NCBI RefSeq assembly: GCF_950295315.1 | Contig: NC_080164.1 | Span: forward strand, 62,634,042-62,698,041 | Source of the DNA: Erinaceus europaeus | Lineage: Eukaryota; Chordata; Mammalia; Eulipotyphla; Erinaceidae | Direction of reading: 5' to 3' | DNA length: 64,000 bases | Part shown: positions 41,640 to 54,100 of the stretch, in pieces | Position numbering within the stretch: position 1 is the first letter of the stretch | Layout of the letters: each line of letters opens with the position of its first letter | Translations under genes and position numbers: made by a program | Notes under the pieces: generated by a model | The model's database searches: none | What the model saw: the letters and a program-made list of their open reading frames with translations, nothing else | Told to the model about the DNA's origin: nothing

Positions 41640-41990
41640 AATATATACTCCATGGAATACTACTCTGCAATGAAAAGAAATGACACTGTGTCCTTTGGAA
41701 CAAAATGAATGGAACTGGAGGTGATCATGCTTAGTGAAATAAGTAGAGAGATGAAAGACAACTACTAGATGGTTTCACTCATATATGGAATCTAGAAAAC
41801 TGACACACAGGAACTTGAAAAAGAAAGCAAACAAACTTTCTAAGATTTTGAGACTACTATGGTGGTTATCTTTAGGAGTTGGGAGGGTAGGGACACAGAA
41901 CTTTGGTAGTGGATGTGGTGTGGAACTATACTCTGTAATCTTGCAATCTTGTAACTCACTATTAATCACAAATTAGAAATTAAAAAAATC
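41640..41990 (+). mobile_element. L1 ORF2 end and 3' UTR
   Basis: CATGGAATACTACTCTGCAA, AATGAATGGAACTGGAGGTG and TTAGTGAAATAAG encode the ORF2 C-terminus type YSAMKRN. The 3' UTR runs to an A-rich end near 41990. Confidence 0.8.
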
Positions 41991-42029
41991 CCCAAGAATG
42001 TTGGTGTATTTCACTAAAGTAAAAGACTT

Positions 42030-42318
42030 TGCAGGGAGGTTGGGCTGTAGCGCAGTGGGTTAAGTGCACATGGCTCGAAACTGGATTACCGGCTAAGGAT
42101 CCCGATTTGAGCCCCCAGCTCCCCACCTGCAGGAGGGTTGCTTCACAGGCGGTGATGCAGGTCTACAGGTGTCTATCTTTCTTTCCCCATCTCTGTCTTC
42201 CCCTCTTTTCTCCATTTCTCTCTGTCCTATCTGGCAACAACAATAATAATAACCACAACAATGATAAAATCAAGGGCAACAAAAAAGGAAAATAAATAAA
42301 TAAAATATTAACAAAAAA
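42030..42318 (+). mobile_element. SINE A
   Basis: GGGCTGTAGCGCAGTGGGTT head, CAATAATAATAACCACAACA tail. Confidence 0.9.
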
Positions 42319-42329
42319 AAGGCTGGAAG

Positions 42330-42535
42330 ACAGGTCTCTGGGACTTTAAAAAAAGACGTTGGGTTGTGTGTGTGTGTGTGGGGGGTTTCAGGTCCTGGAA
42401 CATGATGGCCCCCACACTGAGGACCCAATGGGGGTTGTATTGTTAAGTGGAAAACTGTGAAATGTTTTACATGTACAAACGACTATATTTACTGTTGATT
42501 GTAAAATATTAATCCCCCAATAAAGGGGAAAATCC
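42330..42535 (+). mobile_element. L1 3' end fragment
   Basis: Same 3' end as 13084-13255, with a (GT)n at 42364-42380 and CCCCCAATAAAGGGG near 42512. Confidence 0.65.
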
Positions 42536-42669
42536 CCAAGAAGAAGAAACTGATGTATAAACATCAGCAATCTCCCTCCACACTTAGTATGGTGATGTGA
42601 AGAGATTGAACTGGAGAAGATGTTACGATAGGGCCAGTAACTCATCTACAATCTACAACTGCTTCTTTT

Positions 42670-42812
42670 GCAGGTCAGGCTCTGGGGGGTCATGCAAATG
42701 ACCCAGGTTCAAGCCCTGACTCCACATGGGAGTACCATGACATTGGCTTGAACCTAAGTCATTTGCATGTCAAGGTAAATACCCGGCCCAGTGAGCTATT
42801 TCTCCCACTCTG
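42670..42812. repeat. Inverted SINE D pieces forming a hairpin
   Basis: 25-bp arms at 42691-42715 and 42745-42769 (two mismatches) around a 29-nt loop. Each arm includes ATGCAAATGAC or its complement. The left half reads as a + strand and the right half as a minus strand type D B-box region. Confidence 0.75.
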
Positions 42813-43184
42813 GGCTGGTTCTTCTAGATGTTCACTCTATTGTGACTATCTGCTTTGCCACAGCAAACCAAAGTGCTGCCATCCCTATTTGCTTGGGCAC
42901 CTGCCCTTCTGATTCTGGCTGCTTTGATAACACTGTCTGCCTGAGTTCTCACCTCACTTGCTGTCTCTGGGCCACATCTAGGTGGCAACTGCAAAACTCC
43001 CCAGTCCGCAGTAGTTATCACAGGTCTCATGGGTACTTTGCTGAAACCCACACGACTCTCTGCAGACTCTCTTTGGGCTGCATCTGGACATACAGCTTGT
43101 CAAGGACTGGAAGACAATTCCAGGAATGTGCTGCTCACCAAAGAGTCTCCTCCCTTTCTGGGTCACCCCATCCCATTTTTTTCT

Positions 43185-43420
43185 CTGTAATTTACTTAAT
43201 TAAATACAAGACCATTGGATAAGAGGGATACAATTCCACACAATTATCACCACCAGAGTTCTGCATCCCATCCCCTCCATTGGAAGCTTTCCTATTCTTT
43301 ATCCCTCTGGGAGCATGGACCCAGAATCATTATGGGGTGCAGAAAGTGGAAGGTCTGGCTTCTATAATTACTTCTCCACTGGACATGGGCATTGGCAGGT
43401 TGACCCATACTCCAGTCAGG
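43185..43420 (-). mobile_element. Family X 3' end copy
   Basis: CTATTCTTTATCCCTCTGGG, GTGGAAGGTCTGGCTTCT and CTCCACTGGACATGGGC, the complement of the 30515-30745 copy. Confidence 0.75.
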
Positions 43421-43565
43421 CCTCTTCTGTCTTGAATTTTTGAATCACAGTCACTGTCAGACTTTTTGGTCATAAGCAAATCTCTTATCTTTGAATTTGC
43501 AACTGGATGAAGCCTTGAACACAGAATCTGTTAATGGGGAATTCATGAATAGAAAGAATCTGCAG

Positions 43566-43612
43566 AGCTCCAGTGGCGCAATCGGTTAGCAGTTAGCGCA
43601 CGGTACTTATAC
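43566..43612 (+). pseudogene. Tailless tRNA-Ile(UAU) retropseudogene, 5' half
   Basis: GCTCCAGTGGCGCAATCGGT matches the 5' end of tRNA-Ile(UAU). The copy continues through the D arm (with an AGTTAGC duplication) and the anticodon region ACTTATAC, where the intron of this tRNA would begin, and stops there. The perfect 14-bp duplication AGAAAGAATCTGCA flanks it (43551-43564 and 43613-43626). It lacks the whole 3' half, so it is not a working tRNA gene. Confidence 0.8.
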
Positions 43613-43749
43613 AGAAAGAATCTGCATACAAGTGGATTTGAGCAGTTCAAATCCTTGTTGTTCAATGGTCAACTGTACTGTGTGTGGGGGAGGTAGACTT
43701 TGAGCAGGTGATATGAAATCATTCTGTGGGGAAGGCCATCCTAGAGAAG

Positions 43750-44036
43750 ATGACCACTAACTCAAGTCTTTTTTATTTTTCTCTTAAGGTGCCACTGGGG
43801 ACTGATCTCAGGACATTGTGCATGTGAGAAATCATTGATATGACTCTCAAGTATAATTTTTATTCTTTGAGAGAGAAAGAGAGAAGTCAAAGTATTGCTA
43901 GATCCATGATCCATACAAGTGGGTTTGAGTTCTCTTGGTGTTGCCCATGGTGCTATGATTGGTACTAGGAATCAAATCCAGGTCCTTATGCATGGTAAAG
44001 AAAGTGCTTTACCCGGTGCACCATCTCCCAACCCCT
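43750..44036 (-). mobile_element. SINE D-like, diverged
   Basis: CCCATGGTGCTATGATTGGT body and CCCGGTGCACCATCTCCCAA head, preceded by a second partial piece. Confidence 0.6.
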
Positions 44037-47000
44037 CTAAGCCAGTCTTAAGGATAAGTAGTAATCAGGTGGAAATGAGGGGAGGGGAAAAAAGCATGGT
44101 ATGGGCAGGGGGCAGGACAAAGGGTACAGCCATGGACATGGAATATGTTGGAAATTTCCAGAAGAATGCAGAGGGCTTCTCTGGGAAAGGACCAGGGAAC
44201 AAATGAAGGACTTTTATTTTGAGGTTGGTACAGAAGCCATTGGAGGGCTTAAAGTCAAAGAGTCACATGCACTGAAAGAATACATTTGGGTGGCTGGATG
44301 TAAGAACAAGGAACAAGACGTCATTACTAGGGCTGGGTACACAGGGATAGACATTCTCCAAAAACAGTACCACAAAGATGACCCTTCTTTATTTCTCATG
44401 GAATTCTCACCCAAAGCTTTTTTGGTGATACACAAGTGATGCACATTGGATGGTTCGCATGTTTGATTATACAGATATTGAAAAATAAAAATCTATCTCC
44501 ACAACTGTAACCAACATCTTTTGGATGTTAACTCCTTCTCAGAGGAGGGTTGCCAGATACTCATCACCCTTCCTGGTGCCCTGGCAGTCAGACTGTGACC
44601 ACAGGCTGGCCTGGGGCACACTGCACCAGGCTGACACTGAGTTTCTTTTTGCTAAGATTCTGAATGTGAGCTGTGATGATAGTAGCCCCGGGGGAGAATA
44701 GGTAGGCTGAGTTTGGCTAAACAGCCCTTTTTGACCCATTGGATATAAAGAGGCTAGTTGTGGGGAATTTTGGATAACATACAGTGGGCAGAGACCTCAG
44801 CCCAGAAAAACCATCTGGGGCAGAGAAGTGAGTACTTAGCTGACTTCCTGTGCCCTCCTGAGGCCCAGCTCCACCTTCCATGTTCAGGATCCTCAAGTGT
44901 CCCACAGTCCTATAGTAAATTCACTTTTCATAGCCTTTGCTGGCTTAAGTGAGATTTTGATTTTTGCAATCAAACAGTTACTGATGTAGCCTGGATGGTG
45001 GCAATAGTGGCTAGAGCTTTGGACACAAAATCATTAGGCCTTGAGTTCAGTCCCTGGAATTGCATGTGCCAGAAGGATGTCCCTGCTGTTTACTTTCCCT
45101 CCCACATTAATACAAGAATCTTAAAAAAAGAAAGATTGTTGACTAAACAATAGTCTTGATCTGATAAGCAGTTTTATTTGCTGAAATTGGCTTATGATTC
45201 ATTCTCAGAGCACAGCATTCATTCCTGAAAGTAGAGGGACCAGCCTCCTCTACCTGTTTTCTTGAGACCCACTGAACCTTGTCTTCTCTTTGTTCCCAAA
45301 AGTGAGAAGGGAGGCAGACCTGTATCCTGGGGCTGAGCTGCTTTCCAGAAAGCAAAGAGATGTGTGACTAAAAGGGAGAAGGTAGTAAGATGGTACCACC
45401 GTTGGATCCCCTTTCTCACTTCCAGAAACCCTCCAGCTCTGCTGCCAGTCCGCCCCAGCCCCCTTGGAGGCACCCCCATATTGCAGGAGTATTCCTGCTG
45501 TGGAGTCTCCCAGCCCCCACATGGCCCAGTAGGTCTGGGCCAAGGAGTTTAATTAGAGAAGTAATTTCTTCTCTTTAGCCCAGAGTCCAGGGTTGGTCCT
45601 TGAGCCCACCTGGATTAGGGACAGGGGGGACAGATAGGGGTTGCCTGGCCAGTCAGGAGTAGATTATTCCATCAGGATACTGCTATGAAGGAGATGATTG
45701 CCTCTGACTCCTTTGGCCACTGCAGGAAAGTCTCTTCTTCCTGCCTGGACACCTGCCAAATAGGAAGTTTCAGTATTCTCACCAACCCTCCACCCCCAGA
45801 TTGAGGAAAGGGCTTGGAATGTTTTCCTTCTTTCATGAGGAAATCTTACCTTCAAAGTAGAGTTTTCTTTATTATAGACAATAATGAAAATAGCTGCAGT
45901 AACTGATTGGCTTCATTACAATAATTGAGAGGAAAGAAAGAGGGGAACAGGTACTAAGGGTTTCTAATTCTTCCTTCTCTATGACCCCCCCACCCCCTAG
46001 CTGAGACTTTTTCTTGCCACCAGGACAGCCAAGTCAGAACTGCAAAAACAAAAACAAACCAAAAACAAAACAAACCAAAAAAAAAAACCTTAAATGGTAG
46101 TTATTAACTGCATTCTATCATGTTGGAAAGGATCTTCTCCTATCCTGCTGGTGACTAAGACAAAGTTAACATATAATGGTCAGGGGAGTGATCCTCACAG
46201 TTCACATTGGAAGACAGAAAAAGCGGAACAGGCAGGCCCTGGGAACACCAGTGTTTCCTGATGGCAGCCTTCAAGGTGCCCCAGGTGATGCTGCAGGTGT
46301 CAGGTGCTGGGCTCAAGTGGGCCAGGTAGGAAGGATGAGAGGTGGGGGTATAGTGGGCACAGCCTGCATTTCATTGTTCTGGCACAGTCGAGGGCAAGGT
46401 GGTCAGAGGCATCCCTTCACATGTTGGGGTTGGGCCTCTGGGGAAATGCTAACCTTGGATACTCCTGCACCCCTAACCCATTCCTCATGACAGCTTTGAT
46501 GTTCATCTCTGAGTCACCCTTTGATTAGGTCTGTTTCCTGTATGAACCCCGTTATTAACTGAACCATGTATTCTGTATACTTGACCCCCAACTCTGAGAA
46601 AATTGTGGGGGCAGCAATGGAAGGTGTAAGAACTCTTTTGTAGGCCCAGCCTTAACTCAAATATAAGTCCCTTATTTTCCACTGACTACCCCCAGCCACA
46701 ACATGAACACCCACAAGAGCCTAGGGTTCAGGCAATAGATCCATACCCTCCCCAGCCCTTCTGCCCCCAGACTCTAGATATAGGAAGTGGGAGTGCTGCC
46801 ATGGAAACTCACAGACTTATAATATTTCTTTGGACACAATACAATCTTACTGTACAGAAGATGAGCCAAAGTGGAGAAATTTGCCACGATTCCAACACTA
46901 AAAAGATCACTGGTCTGTGCCTCTACTTGAAAAACTTGGCACTTGTTAATTCATTGTGACTGTCTTTCAGATTCAAAAAATGACGTCCACTTCATTTTCA

Positions 47001-47600
47001 TTAATAACTAGCCAGTGTGTCCTAGGAGATGCTCATTTTACCAACTTCTCTGGGGTTGCCATCAGTTCTGTCTCTGGTTTCATGAATAATGTTGGAAGAC
47101 ACTCTGTCCATTTAGCAATATTTATCTGTGACCTGCTCAGCAGCAGGCACGAGATGAATATTGGGCACACAGCCATTTATAGAATAGAGACGTGAACAGA
47201 CACATCTCTGGGCACATCCTTGATTAATTTGTTTAGCTGGTGACTGGTGGGGCATGGCTGATCCAAAGTGCATATATTTGCCACAGGACATAGTCACCCT
47301 CCCAGAGGACAGTGCCTGTCGGAATGGCCCCTCTGAGAGCCAACCCTGTGGCTTCTCTGTTCTGGGTTGACCTGGAGGCTGGCACAGGCATAATCAGAGG
47401 AGACACAGGCCCCAAAGGCAACTGGGAAAGGAGCCTGGTTCCTGGGCCTGTGTGGCTGGTCTTGCCACCCCTTTGGCCAGAACTTAACTAGGTGGCTGTT
47501 TTCTTAGACCCTGGATTGGGTTCCTGGTTTGGGCATGGAGTGTAATATTGGAAATTGGGCCACTGCAGGTAACCAGAGCTACTAAGGTGCCTTCCCCAGT
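44037..47600. other. Intergenic, upstream of PROM2; one SINE C, no gene seen
   Basis: Mostly unique DNA with lower repeat density than the rest. A diverged + strand SINE C-like copy lies at about 44990-45125, and there is an A-rich (CAAAA)n stretch at 46045-46087. Overlapping short open frames on both strands show no family feature. Distal PROM2 regulatory DNA is possible. Confidence 0.4.
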
Positions 47601-47894
47601 CAGGTGGGAAGGAGCCCTTTCATGTTCTGGAGAGGGGAGAGGGCTCCCAGCCTAGTCTCTAACCCCAAGCTGCTGAGGGTGGGTCTGACCCTGGTCCTGC
47701 CTCCTAGCCCAGCCTCCTCCCCTGCTTTTCCAGAGTTCTGGGCCGGCGCCCAGGTAGTGCAGGAGCCCAAACCTGTCTGGCCGGTTTTGAGAGCGGCTGC
47801 GAAGGATGCCCGGCTTACCTGGTGCTCTACCCGCAACCTGCGCCTCCTGAGCGGGTGCTCCTGCGGGTCGCGCAACCCACTCACCAAGCTCACG
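47601..47894 (+). promoter_or_regulatory. PROM2: PROM2 5' UTR / proximal promoter region
   Basis: GC-rich, TATA-less sequence directly before the PROM2 start codon, including a CpG-rich part at 47740-47890. The frame of the start codon stays open back to 47604. The transcription start is not visible. Confidence 0.5.
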
Positions 47895-48135
47895 ATGCCT
47901 GCGCCTGGCTTCCTGGCAGCCCTGCTGGGCCTGGGACTGGGGCTGCTCCTGAGCCTGCTGGACGTGGAGGCCACAGGCTGCAGATCCCTGGGCCCAACCG
48001 AGAGACTGGCATTCGCTCCCGTCGCCAAGGCCCGTTGGCTCGCACCCCGGGCCCGTGCGCCTGGGCCCCTGGACCCCCTCTATGGCACCGTGCGTCGCTT
48101 CCTGTCTGTGGTGCAGCTCAACCCCTTCCCTGAAG
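47895..48135 (+). CDS. PROM2: PROM2 coding exon 1
   Basis: Residues 1-80. The start ATG has A at -3. Start chosen because it gives a signal peptide ([15 protein letters not shown]) at the right distance. Ends in phase 1 before GTAAG. Confidence 0.93.
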
Positions 48136-51100
48136 GTAAGTCACCCCCTCCTAGAATGGCCCTCCTAAGGTAGTTTCTCCTCCAAAGTGGGTCTGCTCAC
48201 TGTGTGGGCAGGAACTTGAGCAGGGTCCCTAGCATCCTCCACCCCCATCTTTCCAGAAACCCAGGGGGCAGCCCTGTGGGCAGCTCCAGGACCTTCCTGA
48301 GACCTCGGACAAGCCCATTTTCTCTGATTCTTCATTTAAAAGTAGAGAAAATTACAGTAAAAGTTCCCAAAGGTCTGGAGAAGAGTTTTCTTTCAGTCTA
48401 GTGGTGCAAGGGGTTGGGAGGGACTGAAGGTGGATGCTTCTTGGTCTGCCTCTCCCCACCCTTGTCTCTGCTTTTGACAGACTATCAGTGAAAGGGCCTA
48501 CATAGGGTCCATAGGCAGGCTGTGAACCAGAGCTCCCTTCATTGGCTGCCTTTTGGGACAGCACTAGTGACCTTGCTTTTTCAAGGGTGCTGCAGTGCTG
48601 GGGAACCCTCCCTCCCTCCAGAGCCCTTGTTCTCCTGGCAGTAGGGTGGACCAAAGCAGGGAGGTACTGGCCCCAAATTCCCAGTTTAACTCTTTCCATA
48701 GAGCTGGTAAAGTCCCTGATGAATGAGCCGTCCTCCGTGAAGGTGGATGAGGTGAGCCCTAGAGGAAGGCACTGGGGAAGGGAGGAGGGCCATCAGAGGT
48801 GAGCATGAGGGGCGGAAGTAGAAAGGTCTGGGCATCCCAAGGTCCTGGGCCTCCTTTCCCCTCTTCCATGACCCTGCAATCAGCTGATCTGAGTTCAGCC
48901 CCCAACTCTGCTATTTACTGGCCATGGGGTATGCAGTAAGCCCAAACCTCCCTTTCTTCAGTTTCCTTATGGATAAGATGGTGAGTAATGACAGGGACAT
49001 TTGCCTCTTGGGGGATTTCAGTGATGGGCCATTCTGTTTGCATGCTGGCTTCCCTCTGGCATCAAGGGAAGTAAATATGCTGGGGGGTGGGGGTCAGGAC
49101 AGCACCTCATGCCTGGCTGTCCTGCCCAGGTGGTGCGGTACGAGGCAGGCTATGTAGTGTGTGCAGTGATCGCTGGCGTCTACCTCCTGGCAGTGCCCAC
49201 AGCCGGCCTCTGTTTCTGCTGCTGCCGTCGCCGCCGGCGTTGTGGGGGCCGAGTGAAGACGGAGCACAAGGCCCTGGCCTGTGAGCGAGGCGCTCTCATG
49301 GCCTTCCTGCTGCTGACCACCCTCGTGCTGCTGTGAGGGGCACCCAGGCCAAGTGGGAGGAGGGGAGGTCAACACCTCAATGTCCCCAGGAGTCCAGCAA
49401 TCCCCTTCTCTCCTGCCCTCTCAGGGTTGGCATGGTCTGTACCTTTGTCACCAACCAGCGAGTGCATGAGCAGATGGGCCCCAGTGTTGAGGCTGTGCCC
49501 GAGACTCTGCTCAGCCTCCGTGGCCTGGTCTCTGATGTCCCCCGGGTGAGCACCAACAAGTCCTCCCCACCCCCTACCCCCATGGGCCTCATTCCCAGAC
49601 TATATAGAGCAGGGTAGTTCCTATACATTACAGACTACAACTTGGTCACCTGCTGGGCAGTCATTGGAATCCATAAATGGTATTTTCAGGATGGGAGTTC
49701 AACTTTTTATGGAGTTCAGGAAGGGGGGTAGCACAGGAGACAGGGACGAGCAGCCTCAAGGTCTGTGTTTGCTTAGGAGCTGCAGTTGGTGGGACAGCAG
49801 TTTGCCCTTCCTCAGAACCGCATCTTGGAGGACCTGGATGGTGAGAATTTTATTTACTTGGCAGACTGGCCATGCCTAGGAAATCCCTGCTCAGGGTTGT
49901 CTTGGGGGGTTATTAGACCCTTTCCATCTCTGATTCTGGGTTCCCCTGGGAATATTCTCACAGAGGTGGGGTTTGAGTCCAGCCGGTCAGCACAACAGTC
50001 ACCCTGTTGCAAGATTGAGAAGCCAATGCCTGTGCTTCAAAGTCCAGTTCCTAGTCCTGAGGCAGGGAGGATGGACAGTGGGGAAGGTTCACTTAGGCCT
50101 GGCCCCAGAGTCTACCCTGTACCCTCCAGGTGTTGGCCTGAACATCGGGAGCGCCATGCACACCCAGCTCAGGAGCACAGTGTACCAGGCATTGGGCTCA
50201 GTGCTCAGCCTGGGTCAGGGTGAGTGTTGGGGTGAGGCTCAACAGGTGTCCCCCTGGGGGCAGGTTCCACCTTCACTCAACCCAGGGTTTCTTTCGAACC
50301 CCACCCATAACTTTCCCAAGGCTTGATGATCCTAGGATTCCAGCTTCCTCTGCCCTCCCTGCTCACTTTCTGCTGAACAAGCCCCGAGGCAGTTTCCATT
50401 CTAACTAGAGGTCAATGACTTCCAGTCCTACTGGTGGGGGAGGGGAAGGTGTCCAGCCTCTCAGTAGGCCTCCGAGGAGGCCAGTGCAATGGACCCTGCT
50501 CAGTCAGGGTGTGTGTCTCTCAGCCCTGCAGATCTCAGTGGACCACCTCCGAGCTCTGAACGCCACCTCAGTAGAGCTGTGGCAGGGCCAGAAGGACTTG
50601 GAGCCGGCTGTCCAGGAGCACCGGGAGCGGCTGCTCAAGCTGCTGCAGGAGCCCAGCTGCCAGGGCTGTGCAGGGGCACTAAGCCAGGCCCGTGCCCTGG
50701 AGCTGGGAGCTGACTTCAGCCAGGTGCAAGCCCAGAATGAGGCAGCTGGGAACCTCAGGGGCTCACTGCTCACTGTCCTATGAGCCCCTGGGCAGCCTGT
50801 GTTTCCTTGGGCAGACTTGTGATGCTTTTCCTGGGTTTGCTCTTTCCCCTTTTCCACACTCGGGGTTAAGGTGGCCTTTCTGACTTAGGGGCATATGCTG
50901 TGCTGTAAGCTCCTTGAGTTCTTGCTGCTACCTACATCTCACTTCATAACCTCAGTGAGGCTGTGGGAGTCCCTATTTTATGCTCAAGAAAACCAAAGGT
51001 TCAGAGGCCTCTGCCCCATTCTGTTCCCCCATACCTCTTCCCTCAATCCCCACCCCACCTCAGGGGTCCCTCAAGTCCTTCTATTTTGTCTCACAATCCA

Positions 51101-54100
51101 ATGCCTACTCTTCAGGTGCCCCCTGTGGACAATGCCCTTCACCACCTGAAGGATATCCCAGAGGCTGACTTCTCCAGCATGGTTGAGGAGGTCAGTGCCT
51201 ACCTGACACCCTCCCCCCCACCTGCCTAGGAACTCACAGGTGAGGGGCCTCAGTTTCTCCCTGTGGGAATGAGAACCCTAAGACATGGGCCAGAGCAAGA
51301 CCTCACCTACCTGGGTGGCTTGGAGTGTGTGTCCTGAATGCCTTTGATCTGGTGATACAAGCAGACTAGTACCTTCAAGGAGCTGGGGGCTAGGGGCTGG
51401 CAAGCAAACTGGGATGTACCAGAACCCGGAGGATAGGCAGATTCCTCTGGGTGGAGACAGTGTGGGGGAGGGCCCAGCATGAGTCAGCACTAGAGACCCA
51501 GGGCCTGGAAAATGCCAGAGTTGGGGAAAGGGTGAGTCATTTGTACTGGATGGCTACAGCAGAAAGTTCCAGGAGGAAGGAAGTGGGAGCTGAATCTAGG
51601 AGAATAGGTTGGAGCTGGATGTTAGGGAATTGTATGGCAGTCCTGTGTAGGGTGGATGGGAAAGGTGAAAGCCTTGCTCGAAGTCTACCGTAAAAGTCGA
51701 GCTAGAAAGAATGGGTCTTGGAGCCAGGTGGTGGTGCACCTGGTTAAGTGTACACATCACAGTGTGCAAGGACCCAGGTTCAAACCCCCAGTCTCTACCT
51801 GCAGGGGGAAAGTTTCAGGAGTGGTGGAGTAGGGCTGCAGGTATCACTCTGTCTCTTTCCCTTTCTATCTACCTCTCCCCTCTCAATTTCTCTCTGTCTC
51901 TATCTAATAATAAATAAAATTTAAAAAATAAAGAATGGGGCTTTGAGGAACAATGTTTTAGGGAACTGATTCAGGCTAAATGGAGGAAGGGTAGAAGCCA
52001 AAGGGAAGCCTGTTTCTCAGTCTCCTGAGCTGGGATAAGTGAGAGAGATGCCCTTCCACCAAAGCCAGATGGGGACACCCTGACAGAGAGCAGGAGGTAT
52101 AATTGCATCTGGTTCTTGCAGGAAAACAGCACCTTCAATGCTCTTCCTCTCCTGGCTGCTATGCAGATGGCTGATGTGGTCAAAGGTGAGGCCCTGCCCA
52201 GGTGCCAGGTTGACTCCCCAGCATGCCACCCCTCACCTCACCCACCCCTACCAAAGAAGCTTATCAAGAGAAAAGTGGGGCAGTAGGAAGGGAGGGGAAG
52301 CCCGGGAAAAGCTGTCCTTGCCTGGGCCCCAGGCAGGGAGATTTCTGTTGGACTGCATGTTCTTCTTCACTCATCTGTGTCCTCTCTGGGGCCCTGGGGC
52401 CTTCCCCACTTCATGAGTCCCTGATGATTTGGGCAGACCTGAAGAAAGTGGTGAACCAGCAGCCTGAAGGGCTGAGGACTCTGGCTGAAGGGTTCCCAGG
52501 CTGGGAGACAGCCTCCAAGTGGAGTCAGACATTGGAGGAGGTGGAAAGGAGCAGCCGCCCCTATCTGAAGGAGCTGCAGAGATATGAGAAGTACAGGTAC
52601 CTGGGAACCATGGGGGTGGAATGGGCAGCCCAACCTCTGAACCACCCTGGGTTCAACCTCTAACCCCCAGCAACCTCAAGTACTATGTTGCTGCCTCCAT
52701 TGAAGCCATGATCCCTCACTCCTGTGTCCCAACTTCTGCGGCCCCACCTGGGTTGTGAATTCTTGTGACCTAAGCCTGAGGACCCTGTAGTGGTCTCAGG
52801 AAAAATCCACACCAACACCTCTGAGGCCTTGGGTTTAGTGGATTGTGCAACCACACGGTCCTATGTCAGACCATACTGGTGCCCAGCTGCCTCTCTTTTC
52901 AGTGACCCTCACACTCTCTCTGTGACAGGTGGATTGTGGGCTGTGTGCTGTGCTCTGTGATCCTGCTTGTGGTGGCCTGTAATCTGCTAGGCCTCAACCT
53001 GGGCATCTGGGGCCTGTCTGCCAGAGAGGATCCCAGCCACTCGGAAGCCAAGGGCGAGGCAGGAGCCTGTTTCCTCATGGTGTAAGAACAGCCAGGGAAA
53101 GGGGAAGGATCTCTCACCACTGAGCTGACCATGTTCCCCTTGCATCTGTGGACAGTTTATAGTGTGGCTGTTGGAGTCAGTCCTTGGAATTCAGTCACTG
53201 GTTCTGGCACAGATTTGCTAGGGGACTCTGGGCACATGGCTAACCAGTGTGAGCCTAAGTATTCTCATCTGTTTACAAAGGTTAGACTCTGGCAGTATAA
53301 CAAAAAAGAAGTACTTCCCCTGACCACATCACTGGCAGCTATCATCATAAATGGAGATTCTTTTCCATTGAGCCCATAGAGCCTCAGAATCCTTAACTCA
53401 CCATCTAAAGGAGATGGCACTAGGGGTAGAATCTTAGCCATCCTTAGAGTGCATTCAACTGTTCTGAGTATCTGCTCAAAGGGACAGGTGAGGAGTGAAA
53501 TACAGCTCATGCTTCAGTCCTGAAACCTTAACTCCTATCATGGGGCTATGCCTATCTCACAAAGAAGCACTACAGGCCAGTGGTACTGGCCTTGCCTATA
53601 CCCTCTGGGTTGCTACTCCTGCTGGTGTGTCATGGCTGATAGTACCAAGTGGCTCTATTGACAGCTGAGCTCTAGAGCTCATTAGCTCCTGGCTCTTTGA
53701 ACAAAGCAGTTGTCCTCTCCTCTAGGTTAGCATGGGGTTGGGGTAAGGATGGGGCAAGGACAGTCAGCCCTTCTGAGTTCTCTCTTCTGCCCAGAAGTTG
53801 AGGCTCCTTCCAACCCCAAATGGGTTGTCTCTGACCATGCCATTCCTAGGATATAAGTGGGGACAAAGGTAAGTGACCCAGAGAAAGCAGTTTTCTCTCT
53901 CTGGTCTCAGCCCTGTTCACACTCTTCCTCAGGGGTGTAGGCCTCAGCTTCCTCTTCGCGGCACCCCTCATCCTCCTGGTCTTTGCCACCTTCCTGGTGG
54001 GGGGCAACATGCAGACGCTGGTGTGCCGGAGCTGGGAGAGTGGAGACCTCTACAAGGTGAGCTTCCCCGGCTTGGGGGCCCACGGGGAGGTGGAGGGAGG

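Noticed and set aside
43566..43670. Working tRNA-Ile gene
   Set aside because: Only the 5' half is present; the sequence after 43612 is the target duplication and unrelated DNA.
53073..53087. Stop codon (ATG GTG TAA) at the end of PROM2 exon 11
   Set aside because: It lies beyond the donor GTAAGA; splicing to 53933 restores the conserved TM4 frame.
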